A stretch of DNA of 5,424 nt, taken from positions 1 to 5,424 of the forward strand of contig JAFGKB010000102.1 of assembly GCA_016928755.1 (NCBI GenBank). Direction: 5' to 3'. The notes under the pieces were generated by a model. The model was not told where the DNA came from. It worked only from the letters and a program-made list of their open reading frames with translations, and did no database searches. The position numbers were made by a program, and so were the translations under genes. Each line of letters opens with the position of its first letter. Within the stretch, counting starts at the first letter, position 1. The DNA is from Anaerolineae bacterium. Its GTDB lineage: Bacteria; Chloroflexota; Anaerolineae; B4-G1; SLSP01. Positions 1 to 5,424 of the stretch are shown here, one piece after another.

Positions 1-39
1 GTGCGTTGCGCCTGGTTATTTTCAGCGGAATACAAGTGA
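1..39 (+). CDS. Possible 3' end of an upstream gene (partial)
   Basis: Frame 1 reads through twelve codons and ends at TGA (37-39). That stop overlaps the GAGG ribosome binding site (38-41) of the permease that follows, an arrangement common between genes of one operon. From gene order in related metal transporters, the upstream gene would be expected to encode the ABC ATPase, but the twelve residues visible (ending in SAEYK) carry no diagnostic motif. Frames 2 and 3 are also open here and would overlap the permease start, so the reading frame is not certain. Confidence 0.3.
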   Translation: MRCAWLFSAEYK

Positions 40-48
40 GGTCTCCTT

Positions 49-1170
49 ATGGACTTAGGACAGATACTTTACGAATTATTCTTTGATTACACATTACGCA
101 CCGTAGCCCTGGGGTCAGCCATCCTGGGACTGGTCAGCGGTGTGCTAGGTACATTCGCCGTCTTGCGTAAACAGAGCTTATTGGGGGATGCCATCTCTCA
201 CGCCGCACTACCAGGAGTAGCTATAGCTTTTCTCCTTACCGGTTCCAAGGAGCCAATCGTCCTGGTACTGGGGGCGGTGATAGCCGGCTGGATTGGAACC
301 CTGTTTGTAATGCTGATCACCAAACACACCCGGATTAAACAAGATTCCGCCCTGGGAATTGTACTGGCCGTCTTCTTTGGTTTCGGGATGCTATTGTTGA
401 GTTTTATCCAACGACTCCCCACCGCCAGCAAAGCCGGGTTGGATAAATTCCTCTTTGGTCAGGCCGCGACCCTGGTAGAGCAGGATGTCGCGACGATGGC
501 AACCCTAGGGGGAGTCGCAGTCATCATCTTACTGCTCCTGTGGAAAGAATTTAAACTACTGAGCTTCGATCCCGACTTTGCCAGCAGTTTAGGCTACTCA
601 GTCCGCTTCCTGGACATCTTGCTGACGACGCTGACGGTTATCGCTATCGTAGTCGGGCTGCAAACGGTGGGTGTCGTGTTGATGAGTGCTATGTTAGTGT
701 CCCCGGCAGCCGCCGCGCGGCAATGGACACAACGACTGGACCGGATGGTGCTATTAGCCGGATTCTTTGGTGCGTTAGTAGGTTTACTAGGGGCCGTCAC
801 CAGCAGCCAAGTAGCGAAGTTGCCTACCGGGCCGGCTATTGTACTGTATATGAGTGTCATTGTATTACTGTCACTTTTAATGGCTCCAGAGCGGGGACTT
901 ATTGCCCAGGCTCGGACACGTCGTCGCCAGAAGGTGCAATTTGCCGCCGAAGCGTTGACCGTTCACTTGCTCCACCACGAGGGGACGCCAGAAGAGGAGC
1001 GCGAAAGCGCGCTAAGCCATATGGGTGAGCATATGCGCTGGGCGGAAGACTTCGCGCAAAAAGTGGCCCGGTGGTCGGTTACCAATGGTATGGTAACACG
1101 GGTTAACGGCCACTTGCAGTTAACGTCCTATGGGCGCGAAATTGCGCGCCGGGCAATGGTGAGAACGTAA
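49..1170 (+). CDS. Metal ABC transporter permease, C-type, with C-terminal winged-helix domain
   Basis: This is an inner-membrane permease of the ABC-3 family (TroC/MntC/ZnuB-like), which with an ATPase and a metal-binding lipoprotein imports Mn, Zn or Fe. Residues 1-285 hold about eight hydrophobic segments. Family signatures are VLRKQSLLGDAISHAALPG at about 38-56, a QDSALG stretch near 98-103, the GLQTVGVVLMSAMLVSPAAAA block at about 203-223, and APERGL at 279-284 closing the membrane domain. Ordinary members end near 280-300 residues; this one has 373. After a basic linker (RTRRRQK, 289-295) comes a soluble domain with HLLHHEG at 306-312, SHMGEHMRW at 323-331, then TNGMV and LQLTSYG, resembling helix 1, the helix-turn-helix and the wing of DtxR/MntR repressors. 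The DtxR dimerisation and SH3-like parts are absent. The ATG is preceded by GAGG at 38-41, 7 bases away. It is followed 15 bp later by a paralogous permease, so the two are probably co-transcribed. The metal cannot be decided from sequence. Confidence 0.93.
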   Translation: MDLGQILYELFFDYTLRTVALGSAILGLVSGVLGTFAVLRKQSLLGDAISHAALPGVAIAFLLTGSKEPIVLVLGAVIAGWIGTLFVMLITKHTRIKQDSALGIVLAVFFGFGMLLLSFIQRLPTASKAGLDKFLFGQAATLVEQDVATMATLGGVAVIILLLLWKEFKLLSFDPDFASSLGYSVRFLDILLTTLTVIAIVVGLQTVGVVLMSAMLVSPAAAARQWTQRLDRMVLLAGFFGALVGLLGAVTSSQVAKLPTGPAIVLYMSVIVLLSLLMAPERGLIAQARTRRRQKVQFAAEALTVHLLHHEGTPEEERESALSHMGEHMRWAEDFAQKVARWSVTNGMVTRVNGHLQLTSYGREIARRAMVRT

Positions 1171-1185
1171 AGAGAGGTTTAGCAT

Positions 1186-2301
1186 ATGACCCAGGTACAA
1201 TTAGAGATTATTATGATCGCGTCGGTGGTAGCCGCCAGTTGTTCGATTATTGGCACTTTCCTGGTGTTACGCAAAATGGCGTTGATGAGTGATGCTATTA
1301 GCCACGCGATTTTATTCGGGATCGTGATTATGTTCTTCTTTATTGAGTCCACGGCGTCACTGCCAATGATTTTCGCGGCAACACTGACCGGGGTGCTGAC
1401 CGTCTATATGGTAGAAGCTTTGGTACGTACCCGGTTAGTCAAGGAGGATGCCGCTATTGGGTTAGTCTTCCCCGCGCTCTTCTCCATTGGCGTAATCCTG
1501 ATCAGCCGTTATGCCAGCAATATCCACCTGGATACAGACGCTGTATTGCTAGGGGAGTTAGCATTTACGCCATTTGACCGGTTGCTTATCGGGAGTGTGG
1601 ATATTGGGCCAAAGGCGCTCTGGTTGGCCTTGATAGTGGGTATCGTAAATTTGCTCTTCGTGCTGCTATTTTACAAAGAACTTAAAATAGCCACTTTTGA
1701 CGCCGGATTGTCTGCTGCCCTAGGCTTCTCCCCGGTCTTAATTCATTATGGGTTGATGACGCTGGTTTCCGTTACGGCGGTTAGCTCCTTTGAAGCAGTT
1801 GGCTCGGTGCTGGTGGTCGCATTGATGATTGCGCCGCCGGCTGCCGCTTACCTGCTCACCGACCGGTTACCGGCGATGATCGGGCTAGGAGCATTGTTAG
1901 GTGTGGCCTCCGCCGTCAGTGGTTATTTCTTGGCGCGTGCCGTGGATGGCTCCATCGCCGGCAGTATGGCAACGATGACAGGCGTGGTCTTCACATTAGT
2001 CCTGTTCCTGGCCCCGGAGCGGGGATTAATCAGTCGCTGGCTACGCCAGGAGCGGCAGAAGTGGCAATTCGCCGGGGAATTATTATTAGTGCACCTCTCC
2101 CACCATACCGGGCAACCCAATGAGAAAGATGAATGCAGCATCGACCATATGGCCCGGCATATGCAATGGGATCAGAACTTCAGCACCGGAGTTGTCAACT
2201 ATGTGACCCGCAATGGCCTGGCGGAACGTAAAAACGGTGGGCAATGCCTGATGCTTACCGAAAAGGGAAAGGGTGTAGCGTATAACGTGATGATGAGATA
2301 A
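1186..2301 (+). CDS. Metal ABC transporter permease, D-type, with C-terminal winged-helix domain
   Basis: This is the second ABC-3 membrane subunit (TroD/MntD-like), expected to pair with the preceding permease to form the channel. It has about eight hydrophobic segments over residues 6-277. Recognisable blocks are VLRKMALMSDAISHAILFG at about 27-45, VKEDAAIGLVFPALFSIG at 85-102, the AVGSVLVVALMIAPPAAAYLL block at 204-224, and LAPERGLI at 275-282. At 371 residues it is longer than a bare permease. Like its neighbour it ends in a soluble tail: HLSHHTG at 303-309, DHMARHMQW at 320-328, TRNGLAER, then LMLTEKG. The tail aligns with that of the first permease almost without gaps, so the tail was either present before the duplication or acquired by both. 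Treponemal TroD is also long, as I recall. The ATG follows AGAGAGG (1171-1177) by 8 bases and lies 15 bp past the upstream stop. The gene ends in TAA, converging on the methyltransferase with 37 bp between them. Confidence 0.93.
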   Translation: MTQVQLEIIMIASVVAASCSIIGTFLVLRKMALMSDAISHAILFGIVIMFFFIESTASLPMIFAATLTGVLTVYMVEALVRTRLVKEDAAIGLVFPALFSIGVILISRYASNIHLDTDAVLLGELAFTPFDRLLIGSVDIGPKALWLALIVGIVNLLFVLLFYKELKIATFDAGLSAALGFSPVLIHYGLMTLVSVTAVSSFEAVGSVLVVALMIAPPAAAYLLTDRLPAMIGLGALLGVASAVSGYFLARAVDGSIAGSMATMTGVVFTLVLFLAPERGLISRWLRQERQKWQFAGELLLVHLSHHTGQPNEKDECSIDHMARHMQWDQNFSTGVVNYVTRNGLAERKNGGQCLMLTEKGKGVAYNVMMR

Positions 2302-2305
2302 AAGA

Positions 2306-2333
2306 GTGAGATGTGAGGCGTGAGAGGTGATGC
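2306..2333 (+). repeat. Heptamer tandem repeat (GTGAGNN, four units)
   Basis: Four consecutive 7-bp units start at 2306, 2313, 2320 and 2327: GTGAGAT, GTGAGGC, GTGAGAG and GTGATGC. The first three share GTGAG exactly; the fourth keeps GTGA. The array fills most of the gap between the convergent permease and methyltransferase genes. No hairpin or T-run typical of an intrinsic terminator accompanies it. Short heptamer repeats of this kind are known from intergenic regions of some filamentous bacteria; assigning this one to such a family is inference. Confidence 0.7.
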
Positions 2334-2338
2334 GGGAG

Positions 2339-3394
2339 CTAATCGGTTTTCTCTAGCACCAGTACATACTCATGCTTAAACACGTAGAACCCCCCGGCCA
2401 GGGCACGGTAACGCCACAGGCCCTCCCGGGTACGTTTGGCGCGAGTAACATCGAAATTCTTCACCACAATACTCTTCAAGTGGTAGCCTTGCTCCATTGC
2501 GGCCTGCATTAAATAGAAGCCAAGGGGGATCCACTCTCCCTTGGCATACTTATCCCCAATGACGACCACCAGATAACGACCAACCTCCAATACCGGTGTC
2601 ACCTGAGCTACGACTTCTGTGAATCGCGCCACGAAATCATCTACTGAAGCCGCATTGGAGAGGTCGCGGGTATCCTCGCTAAACTGGATGATATCGTGAT
2701 AGGGAGGATGGAGTAATACCAACTGGACTTGCTCAACACCTAGTTGCTGCAACAATGCTGCATAGTCCACGGTAGCACTATCCCCAACCACAATTTTGGA
2801 AGTGATACCATATGGATTAGGCTCCTGGGCCACCCGTTCCTCTGTGGACTGCGCCACACCGGCATTAAGCTCAATACCGATCCCATTACGTCCCAGACGG
2901 CGGCACTCGATAAGCGTGGTTCCACTGCCTAAGAAAGCATCCAGAACCCAATCCCCTTTCCGGGTATACCGCCACATCATCTGGCGCGGAATCTGCGGGA
3001 TAAAATTACCCCAATAACCGGCAGTATGCGTCCCGCTGCTATCCCGGCGCGGGACGACCCACAAACTGTCGCTCCAGACCTCAGCGTAATCCTTCCAACG
3101 GTTGAGATTGATCTCATTAACGTCATTGGTACGAACTTCAAGTACTCCCCGCTGTAGACGCCGGAGATAGTAACGTGCCCGGTCCAAAGTGCGTGACGCC
3201 AGGATTTGGTCTAACTCTTCCAACAATATATCCCGGCGCAGCGCGAGGTTATCGTTGGTAGCTTCTAACACTAAAGTCTCGCCATCTTGGCCGGCCAATT
3301 CCTCACGAAAAGCCGTCACATATTCCCGTAAGCTATCAAGCAATGAAATCTCTAACGCCTCATCTAGCCATGTCACTAACCAGGTTTTATCCAC
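2339..3394 (-). CDS. DNA (amino) methyltransferase, N4-cytosine/N6-adenine type
   Basis: This is predicted to transfer a methyl group from S-adenosylmethionine to an exocyclic amino group of adenine or cytosine in DNA. The 351-residue protein has a charged, probably helical N-terminal region (1-105). A motif X-like segment follows (GNFIPQIPRQMM, 129-140), then motif I DAFLGSGTT (152-160) for AdoMet binding, an acidic IELN (174-177) as motif II, and GDSATVD (204-210) as a likely motif III. The catalytic motif IV is LHPPYHD (228-234). VVVIGDKY (276-283) and a conserved-looking tail, LAGGFYVFKHEY (331-342), complete the fold. Motif I precedes motif IV, the reverse of the beta-class order, although the X-I block looks beta-like. 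HPPY replaces the usual D/N/S-PP-Y/F. The start is GTG (3394-3392): an in-frame TAG lies 15 bases upstream within the ribosome binding site, so no earlier start is possible. No restriction enzyme gene is visible beside it, so it may be an orphan. Target sequence and modified base cannot be read from the sequence. Confidence 0.88.
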   Translation of the reverse strand: MDKTWLVTWLDEALEISLLDSLREYVTAFREELAGQDGETLVLEATNDNLALRRDILLEELDQILASRTLDRARYYLRRLQRGVLEVRTNDVNEINLNRWKDYAEVWSDSLWVVPRRDSSGTHTAGYWGNFIPQIPRQMMWRYTRKGDWVLDAFLGSGTTLIECRRLGRNGIGIELNAGVAQSTEERVAQEPNPYGITSKIVVGDSATVDYAALLQQLGVEQVQLVLLHPPYHDIIQFSEDTRDLSNAASVDDFVARFTEVVAQVTPVLEVGRYLVVVIGDKYAKGEWIPLGFYLMQAAMEQGYHLKSIVVKNFDVTRAKRTREGLWRYRALAGGFYVFKHEYVLVLEKTD

Positions 3395-3403
3395 AGAAAC
3401 ACA

Positions 3404-3409
3404 CTCCTA
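3404..3409 (-). promoter_or_regulatory. Ribosome binding site fixing the GTG start of the methyltransferase
   Basis: On the minus strand the sequence reads TAGGAG, with 9 bases between it and the GTG codon at 3394. The TAG of this element is also an in-frame stop, so translation cannot begin upstream. This is why the GTG is chosen despite not being ATG. Confidence 0.75.
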
Positions 3410-3450
3410 CATACAGTAAAAGTAATACCTATAGTTTAAGTGATTTCGGT

Positions 3451-3467
3451 AAGACTACAAAAGTCTT
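3451..3467. promoter_or_regulatory. Near-palindromic 17-bp element, copy 1 (possible operator)
   Basis: AAGACTACAAAAGTCTT consists of perfect 6-bp arms (AAGACT and AGTCTT) around a 5-base centre. It lies 57 bp upstream of the methyltransferase start and would fall in that gene's leader or promoter. A second copy in inverted orientation is 71 bp away, centre to centre. Perfect arms and duplication next to a promoter suggest a binding site for a dimeric regulator. The regulator is not identified; the GACTAC/GTAGTC half is reminiscent of BlaI/CopY-type half-sites, but the other half does not match that pattern. Confidence 0.6.
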
Positions 3468-3537
3468 CACTGACATAGACCTATTATAAGGTGTAAATCC
3501 TGCTGAATACACAGGTAAACCAAGACTTTTGTAGTCT
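3452..3537. repeat. 16-bp inverted repeat pair in the divergent intergenic region
   Basis: AGACTACAAAAGTCTT (3452-3467) and its exact reverse complement (3522-3537) are separated by 54 bases. Because each arm is itself nearly palindromic, the sequence could form two small hairpins or one long stem. The 54 bases between the arms hold no gene. Two operators bridged by one regulator is the simplest reading. A remnant of a miniature mobile element is an alternative, but no flanking target duplication was found. Confidence 0.7.
3483..3488 (-). promoter_or_regulatory. Possible -10 element for the methyltransferase
   Basis: The minus strand reads TATAAT here, about 89 bp upstream of the GTG start. 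The sequence 17 bp further upstream (TGTATT) is a poor -35 match. If used, copy 1 of the palindrome would lie just downstream of the transcription start. The plus strand of the same stretch reads TATTAT, so strand assignment is uncertain. Confidence 0.3.
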
Positions 3538-3538
3538 A
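3522..3538. promoter_or_regulatory. Near-palindromic 17-bp element, copy 2 (possible operator over the -35 region)
   Basis: AAGACTTTTGTAGTCTA is the reverse complement of copy 1 at 16 of 17 positions; only the last base differs. It ends 10 bp before a perfect TATAAT (3549-3554) and so covers the -35 region of the peptidase promoter. In that position a bound protein could block RNA polymerase or, given the poor -35 match, recruit it. Confidence 0.62.
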
Positions 3539-3554
3539 GCTTCTCCGCTATAAT
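3526..3554 (+). promoter_or_regulatory. Candidate sigma-70-type promoter for the S9 peptidase
   Basis: A perfect TATAAT at 3549-3554 predicts transcription starting near 3561, giving a leader of about 36 bases. At 17-bp spacing the -35 hexamer is CTTTTG (3526-3531), which matches TTGACA poorly and lies inside copy 2 of the palindrome. A good -10 with a weak, operator-covered -35 suggests regulated transcription. Confidence 0.5.
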
Positions 3555-3596
3555 CGTTTCTAAATCTATTGTGCTAAAACATGAGGAGAATAAACT

Positions 3597-5424
3597 ATGC
3601 CGAAAGTCGCGCCATATGGCACCTGGGAATCCCCGATAACGGCTGAATTAATTGCATCTCAGAGTATCCGTCCTGAAGTGGGACTCGTTGACGGGGAGGA
3701 TATTTACTGGACAGAGCGCAGGCCCACCGAAGGAGGGCGCGTCGCCATCGTCAAATACACGCCGGAGGGCCAGATCTATGATGTAATAGCACCACCCTTT
3801 AACGCCCGCTCCCGGGTGCATGAGTACGGCGGGGGAGCTTTTACCATCCACCAGGGTAACCTCTACTTCACTAACTGCGCCGACCAACGCATTTACTACG
3901 TGCAACCAGGTCAGCCCCCCACGCCTCTGACCCCGGAAGGGCCACTACGTTATGCCGATCTCACCGGTGACCCGGTGCACCGGCGACTTCTCTGCATCCG
4001 TGAGGCCCATAGCGACGGTGGCGAACCCGTGAATACCATCACGGCTATTGATACCCAGACCGGAGAACAACAAGTTTTGGCCTCTGGAAATGATTTCTAT
4101 GCCACACCGCGCCTCAGTCCTAAGGGTGACCAACTGGTATGGCTTACCTGGGACCACCCCTATATGCCCTGGGACAGCACTGAGTTATGGCTGGCAGATG
4201 TGACACCCCAGGGCACATTGGCCAACTCACGCAAGATTGCCGGGGGGCCGGGTGAATCCATTTTCCAGCCTGAATGGTCACCGGATGGTAAGTTACACTT
4301 TGTCTCTGATGCCAGTGGCTGGTGGAACCTCTATCGCCGGGACGGAGAGGAAATCACGCCCTTGTACCCGATGGCGGCGGAGTTTGGCATTCCCCAATGG
4401 GTTTTCCGTATGAGCCACTATGCCTTTATTGGGGTAAACCGTATCTTGTGTAGCTATACCCAAGATGGACTGTGGTACCTGGCAGAGCTGAACACCGCGA
4501 CGGGCGAATTTTCCCCTATCCCGGTACCTTACACCGCTATTTATGACGTGCAAACCGGGCCGGGGTTTGCGATTTTCCAGGGAGCTTCTCCCACTCTGGA
4601 AAAGGCTATTATCAAACTCGATATTCGCAGTGGAAAGAGCGAAATACTCAAACGTTCCAGCGAAGTCGAGATAAAGAACAACTATATTTCCCAACCAGAG
4701 GCGGTGAGTTTTCCTACAGCGGGCAACCACACAGCCTATGGCTTTTACTACCCGCCACACAACGCAGATTATGCTGCTCTCGAAGACGAACTTCCCCCCC
4801 TTATCGTTTTGAGCCACAGCGGGCCGACCTCCGCAACCGCGACAGACCTCGACCTGCAAGTCCAATATTGGACCAGCCGGGGCTTCGCAGTCCTAGATGT
4901 CAATTACCGGGGGAGTACCGGCTATGGGAGAGCATACCGGGAACAACTTAACGGGCAATGGGGTGTGGTGGATGTGGAGGATTGCATCAACGGTGCGCGC
5001 TACCTGGTGGAACAGGGATGGGTGGATGGCGACCGGCTGATTATCCGGGGACACAGTGCCGGGGGATATACGACATTGTGTGCACTGACCTTCCATAATA
5101 TATTTAAAGCCGGGGCCAGTTATGCCGGGATTGCAGATATGGAGGCTATAGCACAAGAGAGCCATAAGTTTGAAGCCCATTATATGGATACCCTGATCGG
5201 ACCTTATCCAGAACATGCCGGACTCTATCGCGAACGCTCGCCCATTTACCATATAGAAGGGCTGAATTGCCCTGTAATTTTCTTCCAGGGACTACAGGAT
5301 CCGGTGGTACCACCAGCACAAGCACAAAAGATGGCGCAAGTCCTGCGGGATAAAGGTATCCCGGTACAGTATATCGCTTTTGAGAATGAGGGGCACAGCC
5401 TGCGCAGTGCGGAGAACCTGAAAC
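3597..5424 (+). CDS. S9-family serine peptidase (dipeptidyl aminopeptidase/acylaminoacyl-peptidase-like), 3' truncated by window
   Basis: This is a prolyl-oligopeptidase-clan enzyme predicted to cleave short peptides, probably removing acylated or unmodified N-terminal residues or dipeptides. There is no signal peptide, so it should be cytoplasmic. All 609 codons in the window are open. The N-terminus (YGTWESPITAELIA, residues 7-20) and RVHEYGGGAF (73-82) mark a well-known subfamily. A beta-propeller occupies roughly 20-380, with blade motifs such as PRLSPKG (171-177) and WSPDGK (227-232). The alpha/beta hydrolase domain follows: HSGPTS (407-412), NYRGSTGYG (436-444), nucleophile motif GHSAGG with Ser487, QDPVVPP with Asp568, and EGHS with His600. 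The full catalytic triad is therefore present. Relatives are about 640 residues long, so only some 30-40 residues should be missing. The ATG follows GAGGAG (3583-3588) by 8 bases. Odd points are HSGP where HGGP is usual, and a promoter overlapped by a palindrome. Exact substrate preference cannot be inferred. Confidence 0.93.
   Translation, partial: MPKVAPYGTWESPITAELIASQSIRPEVGLVDGEDIYWTERRPTEGGRVAIVKYTPEGQIYDVIAPPFNARSRVHEYGGGAFTIHQGNLYFTNCADQRIYYVQPGQPPTPLTPEGPLRYADLTGDPVHRRLLCIREAHSDGGEPVNTITAIDTQTGEQQVLASGNDFYATPRLSPKGDQLVWLTWDHPYMPWDSTELWLADVTPQGTLANSRKIAGGPGESIFQPEWSPDGKLHFVSDASGWWNLYRRDGEEITPLYPMAAEFGIPQWVFRMSHYAFIGVNRILCSYTQDGLWYLAELNTATGEFSPIPVPYTAIYDVQTGPGFAIFQGASPTLEKAIIKLDIRSGKSEILKRSSEVEIKNNYISQPEAVSFPTAGNHTAYGFYYPPHNADYAALEDELPPLIVLSHSGPTSATATDLDLQVQYWTSRGFAVLDVNYRGSTGYGRAYREQLNGQWGVVDVEDCINGARYLVEQGWVDGDRLIIRGHSAGGYTTLCALTFHNIFKAGASYAGIADMEAIAQESHKFEAHYMDTLIGPYPEHAGLYRERSPIYHIEGLNCPVIFFQGLQDPVVPPAQAQKMAQVLRDKGIPVQYIAFENEGHSLRSAENLK

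Noticed and set aside
723..1028. A 101-codon open frame on the plus strand within the first permease
   Set aside because: Its product has no hydrophobic or domain pattern, and the permease frame through this stretch shows the conserved APERGL and winged-helix sequence.
2302..2345. Transcription terminator between the convergent genes
   Set aside because: No GC-rich hairpin followed by a T-run could be found on either strand; the space is taken by the heptamer repeat.
3451..3467. Intrinsic terminator formed by palindrome copy 1
   Set aside because: The 6-bp stem is AT-rich and no T-run follows on either strand, and the same element recurs in inverted orientation over a promoter, which suits an operator better.
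3479..3492. Second dyad, ACCT-N6-AGGT, over the TATTAT/TATAAT stretch
   Set aside because: Only four base pairs per arm with an unpaired centre; this length arises often by chance in AT-rich DNA.
3452..3537. Miniature inverted-repeat mobile element
   Set aside because: The arms are themselves palindromic, the whole is under 90 bp, no flanking target-site duplication is apparent and the region contains plausible promoter elements.
3395..3596. A metal-responsive (MntR/Zur/Fur) box in the intergenic region
   Set aside because: The palindromes do not match the box sequences I know for these regulators, and the region is not upstream of the transporter operon.
4293..4865. A 190-codon open frame on the minus strand
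   Set aside because: It lies wholly inside the well-supported S9 peptidase on the opposite strand, has no recognisable motif, and is explained as the shadow of a real gene.
4893..5252. A 119-codon open frame on the minus strand
   Set aside because: It overlaps the catalytic domain of the S9 peptidase, which carries a complete catalytic triad in the plus frame; no family signature is seen in the minus frame.

Overview
The window is bacterial, with roughly balanced base composition by eye. Genes are tightly packed and have clear AGGAG-type ribosome binding sites. Nothing in it fixes the taxon. The combination of a C/D-type metal permease pair carrying winged-helix tails, a cytosolic S9 peptidase of the YG-W-SPIT type and a short GTGAG heptamer repeat would fit a Chloroflexota-like genome, but that is a weak inference.

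Layout: (1) Positions 1-2301, plus strand: two adjacent paralogous ABC-3 family membrane permeases, 15 bp apart, for a transition metal (Mn, Zn or Fe). They are the distal part of an operon whose ATPase and binding-protein genes presumably lie upstream; the first 39 bases may be the tail of one of them. Both permeases continue past the membrane domain into a cytoplasmic region of about 85-90 residues that looks like a DtxR/MntR-type winged helix with a conserved histidine pattern. (2) Positions 2302-2338: a short convergent junction holding four units of a 7-bp GTGAG-type tandem repeat. (3) Positions 2339-3394, minus strand: an apparently orphan amino-DNA methyltransferase with motif order X-I-IV and HPPY at the catalytic position, starting at GTG. 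(4) Positions 3395-3596: an AT-rich divergent intergenic region with two copies of a 17-bp near-palindrome in inverted orientation. One lies on the -35 region of a promoter with a perfect TATAAT. (5) Positions 3597-5424, plus strand: an S9-family serine peptidase (beta-propeller plus alpha/beta hydrolase) that runs off the window just after its catalytic histidine.

The permeases form one functional unit. The methyltransferase and the peptidase share a control region, but nothing in the sequence links their biochemistry. The features most worth following up are the duplicated winged-helix tails on both permeases, the paired inverted palindromes between the divergent genes, and the unusual methyltransferase motif arrangement. 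No RNA gene, insertion sequence, CRISPR array or convincing intrinsic terminator was seen.
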